Assembly (NCBI GenBank): GCA_002426495.1
Contig: DIQC01000022.1
Span: 4,677 to 17,910, forward strand
Length of the DNA stretch: 13,234 bases
Direction of reading: 5' to 3'
Source of the DNA: Thermacetogenium sp. UBA5472
Lineage (GTDB): Bacteria > Bacillota > DSM-12270 > Thermacetogeniales > Thermacetogeniaceae
This document shows, in pieces, positions 1 to 7,025 of the stretch. Below the pieces are notes generated by a model, which saw nothing but the letters and a program-made list of their open reading frames with translations, did no database searches and was not told the DNA's origin. Position 1 is the first letter of the stretch, and every line of letters begins with the position of its first letter. The translations under genes were made by a program, and so were the position numbers.

Positions 1-353
1 GCAAATCCTTTGGGTATAAGAAGCTGCTTTTTATTTTCATCTGTCAATTCTACTGCCACCCATTTTTTATAAGTTGGTGACCCTTTTCTAATATCAACTG
101 CCACATCAAGAATTTTTCCCTTAGTGCATCTTACTAGTTTGGTTTGTGCTTTCGGGTTTATCTGAAAATGAAGTCCTCGCAGGGTACCTTTTTGGGCAGA
201 AAAGGAATGATTGTCTTGAACAAACAGAATATCTATACCTAACTCTTCAAACTTTTGTATTGAGTAGGTTTCCATAAACCATCCCCTATGATCGCCGAAT
301 ACTTTAGGTTCCAGTATGTGAACATCGTCCAAACCTGTCTTAATGATTTTCAT
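1..353 (-). CDS. rfbC: dTDP-4-dehydrorhamnose 3,5-epimerase, N-terminal part (cut by window edge)
   Basis: Epimerises dTDP-4-keto-6-deoxyglucose at C3 and C5, the third step of cytosolic dTDP-L-rhamnose synthesis. About 117 residues are visible from the ATG at 353 to the left edge. They begin MKIIKTGLDDVHILEPKVF and contain DHRGWF (21-26), QDNHS (46-50), the RmlC signature TLRGLHFQ (57-64, with His62 in the place of the catalytic base) and the start of the LLIPKGFA strand. The family is about 180-190 residues long, so roughly a third is missing outside the window. The start is set by GAGGTG at 361-366, 7 nt upstream. It lies 20 bp downstream of rfbA on the same strand, so the two are almost certainly cotranscribed; rfbB and rfbD probably follow beyond the edge (inference). 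Confidence 0.95.
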   Translation of the reverse strand, partial: MKIIKTGLDDVHILEPKVFGDHRGWFMETYSIQKFEELGIDILFVQDNHSFSAQKGTLRGLHFQINPKAQTKLVRCTKGKILDVAVDIRKGSPTYKKWVAVELTDENKKQLLIPKGF

Positions 354-373
354 TTCTTTACACCTCACAAGTA

Positions 374-1264
374 TTAATAACGAAATCTTCCTTCAGCTAC
401 TTTTCTTAAGTGTTCACCATATGGAGATTTACCGTATTTTTCAGCTGATGCCAGCAAAGTTTCTTTATCAATCCAATTATTGCGATAAGCAATTTCCTCT
501 AAAGCTGATATTTTGATGCCTTGTCTCTTTTCGATCATTCGCACAAACTCTGCAGCATCAACAAGGGTGTCCATCGTACCGGTATCAAGCCAAGCAAAAC
601 CTCTTCCTAAAAGCTTTACATCAAGATCTCCTTGTTCAAGATAAACTCTATTGAGATCTGTGATTTCTAGTTCACCTCTTGCGCTGGGTTTTAACGATTT
701 TGCATATTTCACTACACGATTATCGTAAAAATAGAGGCCTGTAATAGCATAATTTGACTTTGGATCTTCAGGTTTTTCTTCAACCGATAAAACCCTACCA
801 TCCTTATCAAACTCTACAACACCAAATCGTCCAGGGTCATCTACATAATATCCAAACACTGTGGCTCTGCCTTTATTTTCTTTCGCCTCAATTAATAACT
901 TGGTTAAGTTATTCCCATAAAAAATGTTGTCTCCAAGTATCATTGCACAGTCATCATCACCTATAAATTCTTCTCCTATGATAAATGCCTGGGCAAGTCC
1001 ATCTGGTGATGGCTGTTCTGCATAAGATAGACTAATGCCAAATCCACTACCATCACCAAGCAATTTTTCAAAGTTGGAAAGATCCGTAGGGGTTGAGATA
1101 ATCAGAATATCTCTGATACCAGCTAACATTAATATCGATAACGGATAATAGATCATTGGCTTATCATATACAGGAAGTAGTTGTTTACTTGTTACTATTG
1201 TTAGTGGGTAAAGTCGAGTACCGGATCCTCCTGCTAAAACTATACCTTTTGAATTTGTTGACAT
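374..1264 (-). CDS. rfbA: Glucose-1-phosphate thymidylyltransferase RfbA
   Basis: Makes dTDP-glucose from glucose-1-phosphate and dTTP, the first step of dTDP-L-rhamnose synthesis in the cytosol. The protein is 296 residues, normal for the family. The nucleotide-binding loop KGIVLAGGSGTRLYPLT is at 6-22, SKQLLPVYDKPMIYYPLS follows, the metal-binding GDNIFYG is near 111-117, then come EKPEDPKSNYAITGLYFYD and the closing WLDTGT motif. The reading frame is open for 23 more codons upstream, but that extension is not conserved-looking. The chosen ATG has AGGAGGA at 1271-1277 with 6 nt spacing and begins directly before the conserved loop. It sits 65 bp after the GT4 gene and 20 bp before rfbC, in a leftward polysaccharide operon. 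Confidence 0.97.
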   Translation of the reverse strand: MSTNSKGIVLAGGSGTRLYPLTIVTSKQLLPVYDKPMIYYPLSILMLAGIRDILIISTPTDLSNFEKLLGDGSGFGISLSYAEQPSPDGLAQAFIIGEEFIGDDDCAMILGDNIFYGNNLTKLLIEAKENKGRATVFGYYVDDPGRFGVVEFDKDGRVLSVEEKPEDPKSNYAITGLYFYDNRVVKYAKSLKPSARGELEITDLNRVYLEQGDLDVKLLGRGFAWLDTGTMDTLVDAAEFVRMIEKRQGIKISALEEIAYRNNWIDKETLLASAEKYGKSPYGEHLRKVAEGRFRY

Positions 1265-1270
1265 CAAAAC

Positions 1271-1277
1271 TCCTCCT
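1271..1277 (-). promoter_or_regulatory. Ribosome binding site of rfbA
   Basis: AGGAGGA on the minus strand, 6 nt before the ATG at 1264. It decides in favour of the 296-residue product over the longer open frame reaching 1333. Confidence 0.85.
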
Positions 1278-1329
1278 ACTAGGAATGATAAGAAACAGAT
1301 TTTGCAATATTTAAAACTATACTTCGATA

Positions 1330-2424
1330 TCAAAAATTTGTATAAATATTGTCCATTTCATTTATTACATTCTGAAGTGAATAATCCTCAATTTTTTTTC
1401 TCCCAGCTTTACCAAATTGCTGTGCTAACTCTGGATTTCGAACTAGTTTCAAAATAGCATCCGCCAGTGAATATGGATTTCCCAAATGAACTAAGTATCC
1501 ATTCACTCCATCTTCTACCAAATCACAGTTTCCTCTGACATTAGTCGCTACTACGGGCTTCCCGACAGCCATTGCTTCCATAACTGCTCGAGGAAGTCCT
1601 TCTCTATAGGAACATAGTACAAATATATTTGATGCAGACAGTATTTGTGGAACATCATTACGATAACCTAGAAAGTAAACATTTTTAGTAATATCTAAAT
1701 TCAAAACTGCTCTTCTAATCTTGTCTAATATTTTACCTTTTCCAACCAGTAAGAGAACACTATCCGGCTCTCTATCACATACATATTTCCATGCCTTGAT
1801 TAATTGAATATGATTCTTATTTGGGACAAATTCAGCAACACAGACAACTACATTTGCTTTATCTGACAAACCCAATTTCTCTCTCACATTATAATTTCTT
1901 TGTTGATATTTATTTAGGTCAACACCAACTCCATGTACAAAAAAAAGGTTTTCACCCTCGACTAAACCCATTTTCTTACCTGCCTCAAGATCTTCTTGAT
2001 TCATTACAATCAAACCCGCTGTCCACTTAGCGGCTAAGCGTTCTGTCATATAATATATAAACCAATTACGTAATGGCGCCCCTTTATAAAAGTGAAACCC
2101 ATGAGCTGTATACAATACGGGAACTCCTAAATTACGTGCAGCAAACCGAGTTATAAAAGACGCAACAGGAGTATGTGTATGGATGAGATCATATCCCCTA
2201 TTTTTTAAGAGCTTTCGCATTATTAAATAGGCTTTTATATTATTTAGACTATAAGGTGATCTCGAAAAATGAATATTCCAGACGTTTCTTAATTCATTAA
2301 GAGATACATTAGTACTACATGCCACCTCAACCTCATGTCCTTGCCTTTGTAACATATTTATATATGGTAAATGAAATGCTTTTATATGGGATGCTACAGT
2401 TGCCACAAAAAGTATTCTGCTCAA
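1330..2424 (-). CDS. GT4-family glycosyltransferase (EpsD/CapM-like)
   Basis: Retaining GT-B glycosyltransferase that probably adds one sugar to the lipid-linked repeat unit at the inner face of the membrane; donor and acceptor are unknown. It has 364 residues. The N-terminal Rossmann half (MSRILFVATVASHIKAFHLP) carries IHTHTPVASFITRFAAR and YTAHGFHFYKG, typical of exopolysaccharide GT4 enzymes such as EpsD. The C-terminal half has CVAEFVPNKNH, LVGKGK, CSYREGLPRAVMEAM with the EX7E pair at Glu275 and Glu283, and GNCDLVEDGVNGYLV. The start is TTG at 2424, because GGAGGT (2432-2437) lies 7 nt upstream; the frame is open a few codons further to another TTG that would overlap this Shine-Dalgarno. 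The gene lies 29 bp after the GT2 gene in the same operon. Confidence 0.9.
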   Translation of the reverse strand: MSRILFVATVASHIKAFHLPYINMLQRQGHEVEVACSTNVSLNELRNVWNIHFSRSPYSLNNIKAYLIMRKLLKNRGYDLIHTHTPVASFITRFAARNLGVPVLYTAHGFHFYKGAPLRNWFIYYMTERLAAKWTAGLIVMNQEDLEAGKKMGLVEGENLFFVHGVGVDLNKYQQRNYNVREKLGLSDKANVVVCVAEFVPNKNHIQLIKAWKYVCDREPDSVLLLVGKGKILDKIRRAVLNLDITKNVYFLGYRNDVPQILSASNIFVLCSYREGLPRAVMEAMAVGKPVVATNVRGNCDLVEDGVNGYLVHLGNPYSLADAILKLVRNPELAQQFGKAGRKKIEDYSLQNVINEMDNIYTNF

Positions 2425-2431
2425 TTTTAAT

Positions 2432-2437
2432 ACCTCC
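2432..2437 (-). promoter_or_regulatory. Ribosome binding site of the GT4 gene
   Basis: A perfect GGAGGT on the minus strand, 7 nt before a TTG start at 2424. It excludes the alternative TTG at 2439, which overlaps the site itself. Confidence 0.8.
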
Positions 2438-2453
2438 AAGAACAGCTAAATAA

Positions 2454-3368
2454 TTAAATGCAATTCAATATAATTAATATTTTGAAAATAATATTATCTA
2501 TGAATGTTTGTCTATAAGACTCACTCTTAACCGCATAAACTAATCTTCCCCAAAAGCTAATTCTCTCATCTAAAAAACGATCCAATACTTCTTTTTTTCT
2601 TAAACTCAATAAGTCACCAAATATAATTCTAAACTCTTCAGCCTGTTCAGTTACATAAGGCATTCCTTGCCGTGCTTTAAACCTCTTAACTCTCGATATC
2701 CATTTATCTAATAAATTGCTTTTAACGCCTACTACATTTGATGAATGCTGGCGATAAAACATGGACTCGTCACTATCATAAATTATAGTTCCAAAGGCAG
2801 AAACAACTAAATAAAACCACCAATCATGCATTAAAGCTTTTTTTGGCACCCGCTTTATAATTAATTCTCTGGCATGTTTGTTAACCACAATTGTACAACC
2901 TGTTGCAATATTCTCTACAAGAGCATTGCAAAAAGACGGTTTAACGACATTCCTTTTCTTGTATCTAATAATATTTGAATTCTCATCAACAAGAGTATAA
3001 TTAGAGCAATACATAGCGGGGTATAATGAATAATCTTTAATTGCTGCAATTGCATTAGATATTTTATCTTTTTTCCATACATCATCCTGATCGCAAAGAG
3101 CAAAATAATCACATGTTTTATCTGAATTACATATTAATTCGAAAAAACTCTTTATGACTCCTAAATTATTACCAAAATCAACTTTGAAATATTTCGGATA
3201 CTTTAAAGCATAATTCAATAATATCTCTTTAGTTTTGTCAGAAGAACCATCATCTCTTACATGGATAACAATATTCTTATAAGTTTGAGATAAAATGCTA
3301 TCTAATTGTTTAACTAAGAATCTTTCACCATTATAAGTTGATAGCAAAATGTTTACTTTTTGAGTCAT
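2454..3368 (-). CDS. GT2-family glycosyltransferase (possible rhamnosyltransferase)
   Basis: Inverting GT-A glycosyltransferase, 304 residues, probably acting on the growing lipid-linked oligosaccharide. The N-terminal VNILLSTYNGERFLVKQLDS, HVRDDGSSD (37-44) and LCDQDDVW (91-98, DxD-like metal/nucleotide site) are diagnostic of GT2. ATGCTIVVNKHA, MHDWWFYLV (180-188) and FYRQHSSNVVG (204-214) are hallmarks of the RfbF/WbbL-like branch, which includes rhamnosyltransferases. With dTDP-rhamnose genes in the same operon, rhamnose transfer is plausible but is an inference. The ATG at 3366-3368 overlaps the stop of the upstream wzy-like gene by 4 bp (ATGA), which points to translational coupling. 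The coding sequence is AT-rich compared with the regulator genes to the right. Confidence 0.93.
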   Translation of the reverse strand: MTQKVNILLSTYNGERFLVKQLDSILSQTYKNIVIHVRDDGSSDKTKEILLNYALKYPKYFKVDFGNNLGVIKSFFELICNSDKTCDYFALCDQDDVWKKDKISNAIAAIKDYSLYPAMYCSNYTLVDENSNIIRYKKRNVVKPSFCNALVENIATGCTIVVNKHARELIIKRVPKKALMHDWWFYLVVSAFGTIIYDSDESMFYRQHSSNVVGVKSNLLDKWISRVKRFKARQGMPYVTEQAEEFRIIFGDLLSLRKKEVLDRFLDERISFWGRLVYAVKSESYRQTFIDNIIFKILIILNCI

Positions 3369-4573
3369 GAACTATCACCCTCTAATATAAAATAAGATGC
3401 GAATAAAATCATAAAAAAGAGCGGATTAATAAAAACTGGATTAGTGCCAACTGCCAAAAAAAGCCCAATTAGAGCGAACCCTACTGCTTTCAACTCTCTA
3501 TCCTTATTAGTTATCAAACGATAAGAAATATAATAAATAATGCTGCAAATAATCAAAAACCAAATTAGGCCAAATTTTCGTATTGCATTAACATGGTCAA
3601 TTTCTATGTTAGATATTTCTCTATTAACTGCAGTTGAAAAAAATTGTGTACCGGTTCCTTGCCCAATAATAAAATAAGATGGATGGTTTTCAAATAAGGC
3701 TATAACTGATTTCAGATGCTCTGAACGAATAGCAATAGTTTCATGCTTACCGCTTATAACATTAATAATTTCATTCCCAAATAACGGGATAGTATAGCTC
3801 AAAATTGATAGTAATAATATAATTAATAGAAAAAATAAGCATTTCTTATACTTCTGAATAGAATGGTTCCAAGCAATAAATATAATAAGAAATAATAAAG
3901 CAATAAGAATACCTGCTTTAGAAAATGAAACCAGTAATCCCGTAAATAATATAATACTTTTTATAAATTCTCTATTAAATAAAAAATAAATAAACGCTGG
4001 TACCATAAATAAAGTAGCGCGAAAATATATATTAGGTACTCTTATATTTCCAAAAGGTCTAAAACCAAAATAGCCGTTCTGTGGATGGGGAAATAAAATA
4101 TTAAAAATTGAAGTTGTTTTTAGTTCTGGGCATAATTCCAACAGAAAAAAAGCTAATATAGTGATAACTGAGAGGACAATTAAGCCGTTATATATTAATC
4201 TTAGAGGGTATTTCTTATTGTTTATTTCTGTTAACACAATGAAAAATATTAAGCCACAAAAAAAAGGTGTAATTTGCGATAAAGCTAAACTAATATCACC
4301 GTTATTAATAAGGCCAACAAGCACAGAAAAAATAGGCCAAAAAATAAAAACAAATAATCCCAATAGGAGGATAGTATGTTTAATTTTAAACTTTTGTAAA
4401 CAATAAAAACAAAGTGGAATAATTAACAAAAAAGAAATATATTTTATACCAATTGCTCCGCCCATATCAAAAATGTTTGCAAATATCAGTAAACCTAAAG
4501 CAATTTTATGAAAATAACCTGTATTGGTCTCTATTTTTTTCTTAGTTAATATATCATCAACATCATCATACAC
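3365..4573 (-). CDS. O-antigen ligase/polymerase family membrane protein (Wzy-like)
   Basis: Multi-pass inner-membrane protein of about 402 residues with roughly ten or more hydrophobic helices. The family polymerises lipid-linked repeat units (Wzy) or ligates glycans on the outer face of the membrane. Support comes from the topology, the large polar loop after mid-protein (GNEIINVISGKHETIAIRSE, then FIIGQGTGTQFFSTAVNREI and IEIDHVNAIRKFGLIWF), and its place beside glycosyltransferases and a Wzz. The GQGxGT and DHVNAIRxFG parts resemble the Wzy_C/O-antigen ligase region. I use the GTG at 4573 because AAGGTGG (4582-4588) sits 8 nt upstream; a GTG at 4597 is in frame but has no Shine-Dalgarno. 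The sequence is very AT-rich, suggesting a transferred cassette. Polymerase versus ligase cannot be settled from sequence. Confidence 0.85.
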   Translation of the reverse strand: MYDDVDDILTKKKIETNTGYFHKIALGLLIFANIFDMGGAIGIKYISFLLIIPLCFYCLQKFKIKHTILLLGLFVFIFWPIFSVLVGLINNGDISLALSQITPFFCGLIFFIVLTEINNKKYPLRLIYNGLIVLSVITILAFFLLELCPELKTTSIFNILFPHPQNGYFGFRPFGNIRVPNIYFRATLFMVPAFIYFLFNREFIKSIILFTGLLVSFSKAGILIALLFLIIFIAWNHSIQKYKKCLFFLLIILLLSILSYTIPLFGNEIINVISGKHETIAIRSEHLKSVIALFENHPSYFIIGQGTGTQFFSTAVNREISNIEIDHVNAIRKFGLIWFLIICSIIYYISYRLITNKDRELKAVGFALIGLFLAVGTNPVFINPLFFMILFASYFILEGDSS

Positions 4574-4581
4574 TATTTTTA

Positions 4582-4588
4582 CCACCTT
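4582..4588 (-). promoter_or_regulatory. Ribosome binding site of the wzy-like gene
   Basis: AAGGTGG on the minus strand, 8 nt before a GTG at 4571-4573. It favours this start over the GTG at 4597. Confidence 0.65.
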
Positions 4589-4597
4589 ATATAACAC

Positions 4598-4987
4598 TTG
4601 CTTAAATAACGTTTGCTATGTTTAATGCACTCCTCGTCAAGAACACGGTTTTGAAAATCTGAGTTTCCCTTTCCTTGTCAATTTCTATCAAGCAACTTCA
4701 TCAAGCTCGCTCTTGAGATAGTCTACTGAAGAAGTATCACCCTGCGAATAATGAGGCCGACAAATATCACGCTACAACCACAATTAAAACCTTACAAACT
4801 CAGATATATTATCTATATAAGCATACTGCACTTTTTATCTACATATGGAAATATTAGTGTCAAAATTGCAATCCTTGCTTCAACCACTTACCAGTTTTCA
4901 TAGTTACTGTTGCCTTTAGTTTCATCAATGCATCAGCGATTCATTTAAAAATATAGAATTGTATTTTCCATTCCACTGCCCACTGCC
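4598..4987 (-). other. Non-coding stretch with small decayed coding fragments
   Basis: No intact gene is seen on either strand. Read on the minus strand, two short in-frame pieces look protein-like. One of 26 codons (about 4863-4940) contains ALMKLKATVTMKTGKW and ends in TGA. One of 27 codons (about 4692-4772) contains GDTSSVDYLKSELDEVA and also ends in TGA. Neither has a convincing start or a recognised family, and stops in all frames separate them. They could be remnants of a lost polysaccharide gene or transposase, or chance. An imperfect dyad (CTATC/GATAG, CAAG/CTTG) surrounds the second piece. A tandem pair of CACTGCC lies at 4974-4987. Confidence 0.3.
4834..4862 (-). promoter_or_regulatory. 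Possible promoter for the wzy-to-rfb genes
   Basis: A perfect -35 TTGACA occurs at 4857-4862 on the minus strand. After a 16 bp spacer there is only a weak -10 (TAGATA). A second A/T-rich -10 candidate (GATAAT) further on is badly spaced. It lies between the terminator after wzz and the wzy-like start, where a new promoter would be expected, and would give a leader of roughly 250 nt. The call rests mostly on the -35. Confidence 0.3.
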
Positions 4988-5018
4988 AAAAGGCCGCCTT
5001 CTGTTGAAGCCAGCCTTT
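4988..5018 (-). terminator. Intrinsic terminator after the wzz-like gene
   Basis: A 13-position stem (arms 4989-5001 and 5006-5018, loop of 4) has one mismatch and one G:U wobble and begins 14 nt after the wzz stop codon on the minus strand. Only about four U residues follow, so it may attenuate rather than fully terminate read-through into the wzy-like gene. Confidence 0.6.
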
Positions 5019-5032
5019 ATTTGTCACATATA

Positions 5033-5872
5033 CTAATTGTTTAGCATTAGAGGATTCCGCCTAAAATAATCCACAGTTAATGCCACAAATACACCAACCA
5101 TCAGACCAAGTACACCGGATAAAGTAATATTCAGTTTCTTATTAGGGCTTACCGGTGAAGAGGATGCCACTGGTTTTTCTATTACCTGCATACTCTCAAT
5201 TGTGTTTAACTTCTGCTTGGACTGTAATTTTTTCTCTAAAAGTTTATCTCGCTGTTGAAGAAAGCGGGATAAGGTATTTAGCAGTTCCGACTTCTGTATT
5301 TCAGAGATACCAGTATTATCAAGAAGGGCTTGTGTCTGCTCAATTCTTTGATTAATCTCCTGCAGCTCAGCTTCGGTAAGCTGAAGGTCATCATTGATCA
5401 ACTCTATTGAACGCTCATATTGCTCCTCTGTCCTCTCATCAAAGAGAGTGACCAGTTCGTTTAATAAAGCCTCTCCCTGCTGGGGATCACTAGTATCTAA
5501 GTTGATATCCAAAATATCTGTGTTTTCTACAGGTGTAACACTAAGACCCCCTGCATTAGTTCCTGCTCCCCAGGCTTTTTCCTGAAAGTCTCTGCTGAGC
5601 ATTATCTCTCTAGCTGTTTCAGGTGTCATCTGCGCTTCACCGCTGTCTGGATCCACAACATAATTACCTATCGACATTTTTGCCTGAACCTGATAGATCG
5701 GTGTGATTGTAAAAGATATCACTGCACCTATCAACAAGGAAGCCAATAAGAGCCCCACTATGAGCTTCCGGTAGCGCCATATGACGAGGATTAAATCTCT
5801 CAGGTCGATTTCGTCATCATAATAGTCTCTAGAGGGAGGTGGTGCTGTAGTTTTGGAGTTATCACTATCCAT
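5033..5872 (-). CDS. Wzz/chain-length determinant family protein
   Basis: Polysaccharide co-polymerase, 279 residues, that in this family sets the length of the exported polymer with Wzy at the membrane. It has a short polar cytosolic start, DEIDLRDLILVIWRYRKLIV leading into helix 1 (about 37-57), then an extracytoplasmic part with TITPIYQVQAKMSIGNYVV, a probable coiled coil (about 148-230), the Pro/Ser motif EKPVASSSPVSPNKK (232-246) and helix 2 (about 248-268). This order is the Wzz_N/GNVR architecture. There is no kinase domain, so any BY-kinase partner is encoded elsewhere. The ATG has AGGAGG (5880-5885) 7 nt upstream. Unlike usual capsule operons, it is followed by its own hairpin and about 460 bp before the next gene. 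It is divergent from the two-component genes. Confidence 0.9.
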   Translation of the reverse strand: MDSDNSKTTAPPPSRDYYDDEIDLRDLILVIWRYRKLIVGLLLASLLIGAVISFTITPIYQVQAKMSIGNYVVDPDSGEAQMTPETAREIMLSRDFQEKAWGAGTNAGGLSVTPVENTDILDINLDTSDPQQGEALLNELVTLFDERTEEQYERSIELINDDLQLTEAELQEINQRIEQTQALLDNTGISEIQKSELLNTLSRFLQQRDKLLEKKLQSKQKLNTIESMQVIEKPVASSSPVSPNKKLNITLSGVLGLMVGVFVALTVDYFRRNPLMLNN

Positions 5873-6173
5873 GGTATTTCCTCCTCATAATTGTAGCCAT
5901 TTTCTAGTAACATGTTTTTTCAATTCTTTATTTTTCAAGTAATACTATTCATTTTCACTTTTTCTGTGCAGTTCGCTGCTATAGCCCAATAAATATATCA
6001 ATATATAAAAACGTCCGGTTATCCAAAAAGACCAGCTTCACACATAATTATCTTTTATTCTACAAAAAGATATCAATCCCTCCCTGAACATACTACCACA
6101 TTTGGGAAATACCTTTGATTCCCCCCAAACAGCAGTAAATACCTCTAAACCGGGAATGCTACTAACAGGAATA

Positions 6174-6203
6174 TATACTTATACAAAGAATAATACAAGT
6201 ATA
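6174..6203. promoter_or_regulatory. Inverted repeat, possible operator in the divergent region
   Basis: Arms TATACTTATA (6174-6183) and TACAAGTATA (6194-6203) are inverted copies with one mismatch and a 10 bp gap, so the half-sites are 20 bp apart, about two helical turns. The site overlaps a possible minus-strand promoter for wzz. The region is AT-rich, so chance is a real alternative. Confidence 0.3.
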
Positions 6204-6282
6204 ATTAGCTAGTAATGGACTGGAGCCAGCAGTTCTGGTATCTACAACTCTGATGATACTAGAGATGTGCGCAGGAAATGTG

Positions 6283-6311
6283 CTGAGCATGTTTAGAGTT
6301 ATTAATATAAT
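6283..6311 (+). promoter_or_regulatory. Possible promoter of the two-component genes
   Basis: Perfect -10 TATAAT (6306-6311) with a 17 bp spacer to a weak -35 CTGAGC (6283-6288). It ends about 25 bp before the TTG start, so the leader would be short but still includes GGAGGG at 6324-6329. The weak -35 would suit an activator-dependent promoter (inference). Confidence 0.4.
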
Positions 6312-6335
6312 ACATCAAATCCCGGAGGGATTCTT

Positions 6336-7025
6336 TTGCAAATACTGATTGTAGATGATGAAAGAGCTCTAGTAAAGGGGCTTAAATACACCCTAGAAAA
6401 GGATGGCTACACTGTCCAAGCCGCTTATGACGGCCAGGAGGCCTTGGATTTTTTGCAGAGCAGTAAGCCAGACATAATTATCCTCGACCTGATGCTGCCG
6501 AAGGTTGATGGCCTGGATGTCTGTCGTCGCATCAGGCGGCAGGGGAACAACACCCCGATCATCATGCTGACTGCTAAAGGTGATGATGTAGATAAAATTA
6601 TCGGGCTGGAACTCGGTGCTGATGACTATATGGCAAAACCCTTTAATCCCAGGGAACTTGTGGCCAGAATACGCGCTGTTTTGCGCCGGGCAGCGGATAA
6701 TCCTCCCAGCGGAGCGATGAGATTTGGAGATTTATATATTGATCCTGATCGTCGTTTAGTAAAAGTCAAAGGTGAAACAGTGGAACTCTCTGTGCGGGAA
6801 TTTGATCTTATTGTCACTATGGCCCGCCGCACAGGATTCACCTTTACCAGGGACATGCTCTTGGAACAGGTCTGGGGGCATGATTATTTCGGCGATACCC
6901 GGGTTGTTGATGTTTATATCAGGCGAGTGCGGGAAAAGCTCGAACCAGATGCCGCCCATCCCTGTTGGTTTATCACCAAATGGGGTGTCGGTTATGCCTT
7001 TGAAGGAGAAGCAGACAAACATTGA
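6336..7025 (+). CDS. OmpR/PhoB-family response regulator
   Basis: Cytosolic DNA-binding regulator of 229 residues, phosphorylated by the kinase encoded just downstream. The receiver domain (about 1-115) has the acidic pair Asp7-Asp8, phospho-acceptor Asp51 in IIILDLMLP, Thr79 in MLTAKGDDVDK and Lys101 in the MAKPF switch. The winged-helix domain (about 128-225) has LSVREFDLIVTMAR, LLEQVWGHDYFGDTRVVDVY and the wing FITKWGVGYAF. The start is TTG at 6336, with GGAGGG (6324-6329) 6 nt upstream and MQILIVDDE following at once. Its stop overlaps the kinase TTG by 4 bp. It belongs to the PhoB/PhoP/WalR-like group; the Pho-box-like array before the lipoprotein gene supports a PhoP-type role, but the signal is not proven. 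Confidence 0.95.
   Translation: MQILIVDDERALVKGLKYTLEKDGYTVQAAYDGQEALDFLQSSKPDIIILDLMLPKVDGLDVCRRIRRQGNNTPIIMLTAKGDDVDKIIGLELGADDYMAKPFNPRELVARIRAVLRRAADNPPSGAMRFGDLYIDPDRRLVKVKGETVELSVREFDLIVTMARRTGFTFTRDMLLEQVWGHDYFGDTRVVDVYIRRVREKLEPDAAHPCWFITKWGVGYAFEGEADKH

Larger units (their letters stand above)
5873..6335. other. Divergent intergenic region between wzz-like gene and response regulator
   Basis: 463 bp with no credible gene. It must hold the start signals for leftward wzz and rightward regulator transcription. It contains an AT-rich inverted repeat (6174-6203), a possible minus-strand promoter (-35 ATACAA read as TTGTAT at 6193-6198, 17 bp, -10 TATATT at 6170-6175) and a plus-strand -10 TATAAT at 6306-6311. 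No riboswitch was recognised. Confidence 0.5.

Noticed and set aside
1320..1332. TACTTCGATATCA, identical to 11101-11113
   Set aside because: A 13 bp match is expected by chance about this often in 13 kb on two strands, and the two contexts are unrelated.
1265..1333. N-terminal extension of RfbA (23 extra residues)
   Set aside because: The Shine-Dalgarno at 1271-1277 lies inside it, and the family starts just before KGIVLAGGSGTR.
4974..4987. Tandem CACTGCC pair
   Set aside because: Only two copies of a 7-mer, too few to call a repeat array.
6220..6288. CTG triplets spaced about 15 bp upstream of the response regulator, as a second regulator-binding array
   Set aside because: Only the three CTG bases agree, the 15 bp period does not fit OmpR-family sites, and the downstream CTGAGC is off-register.
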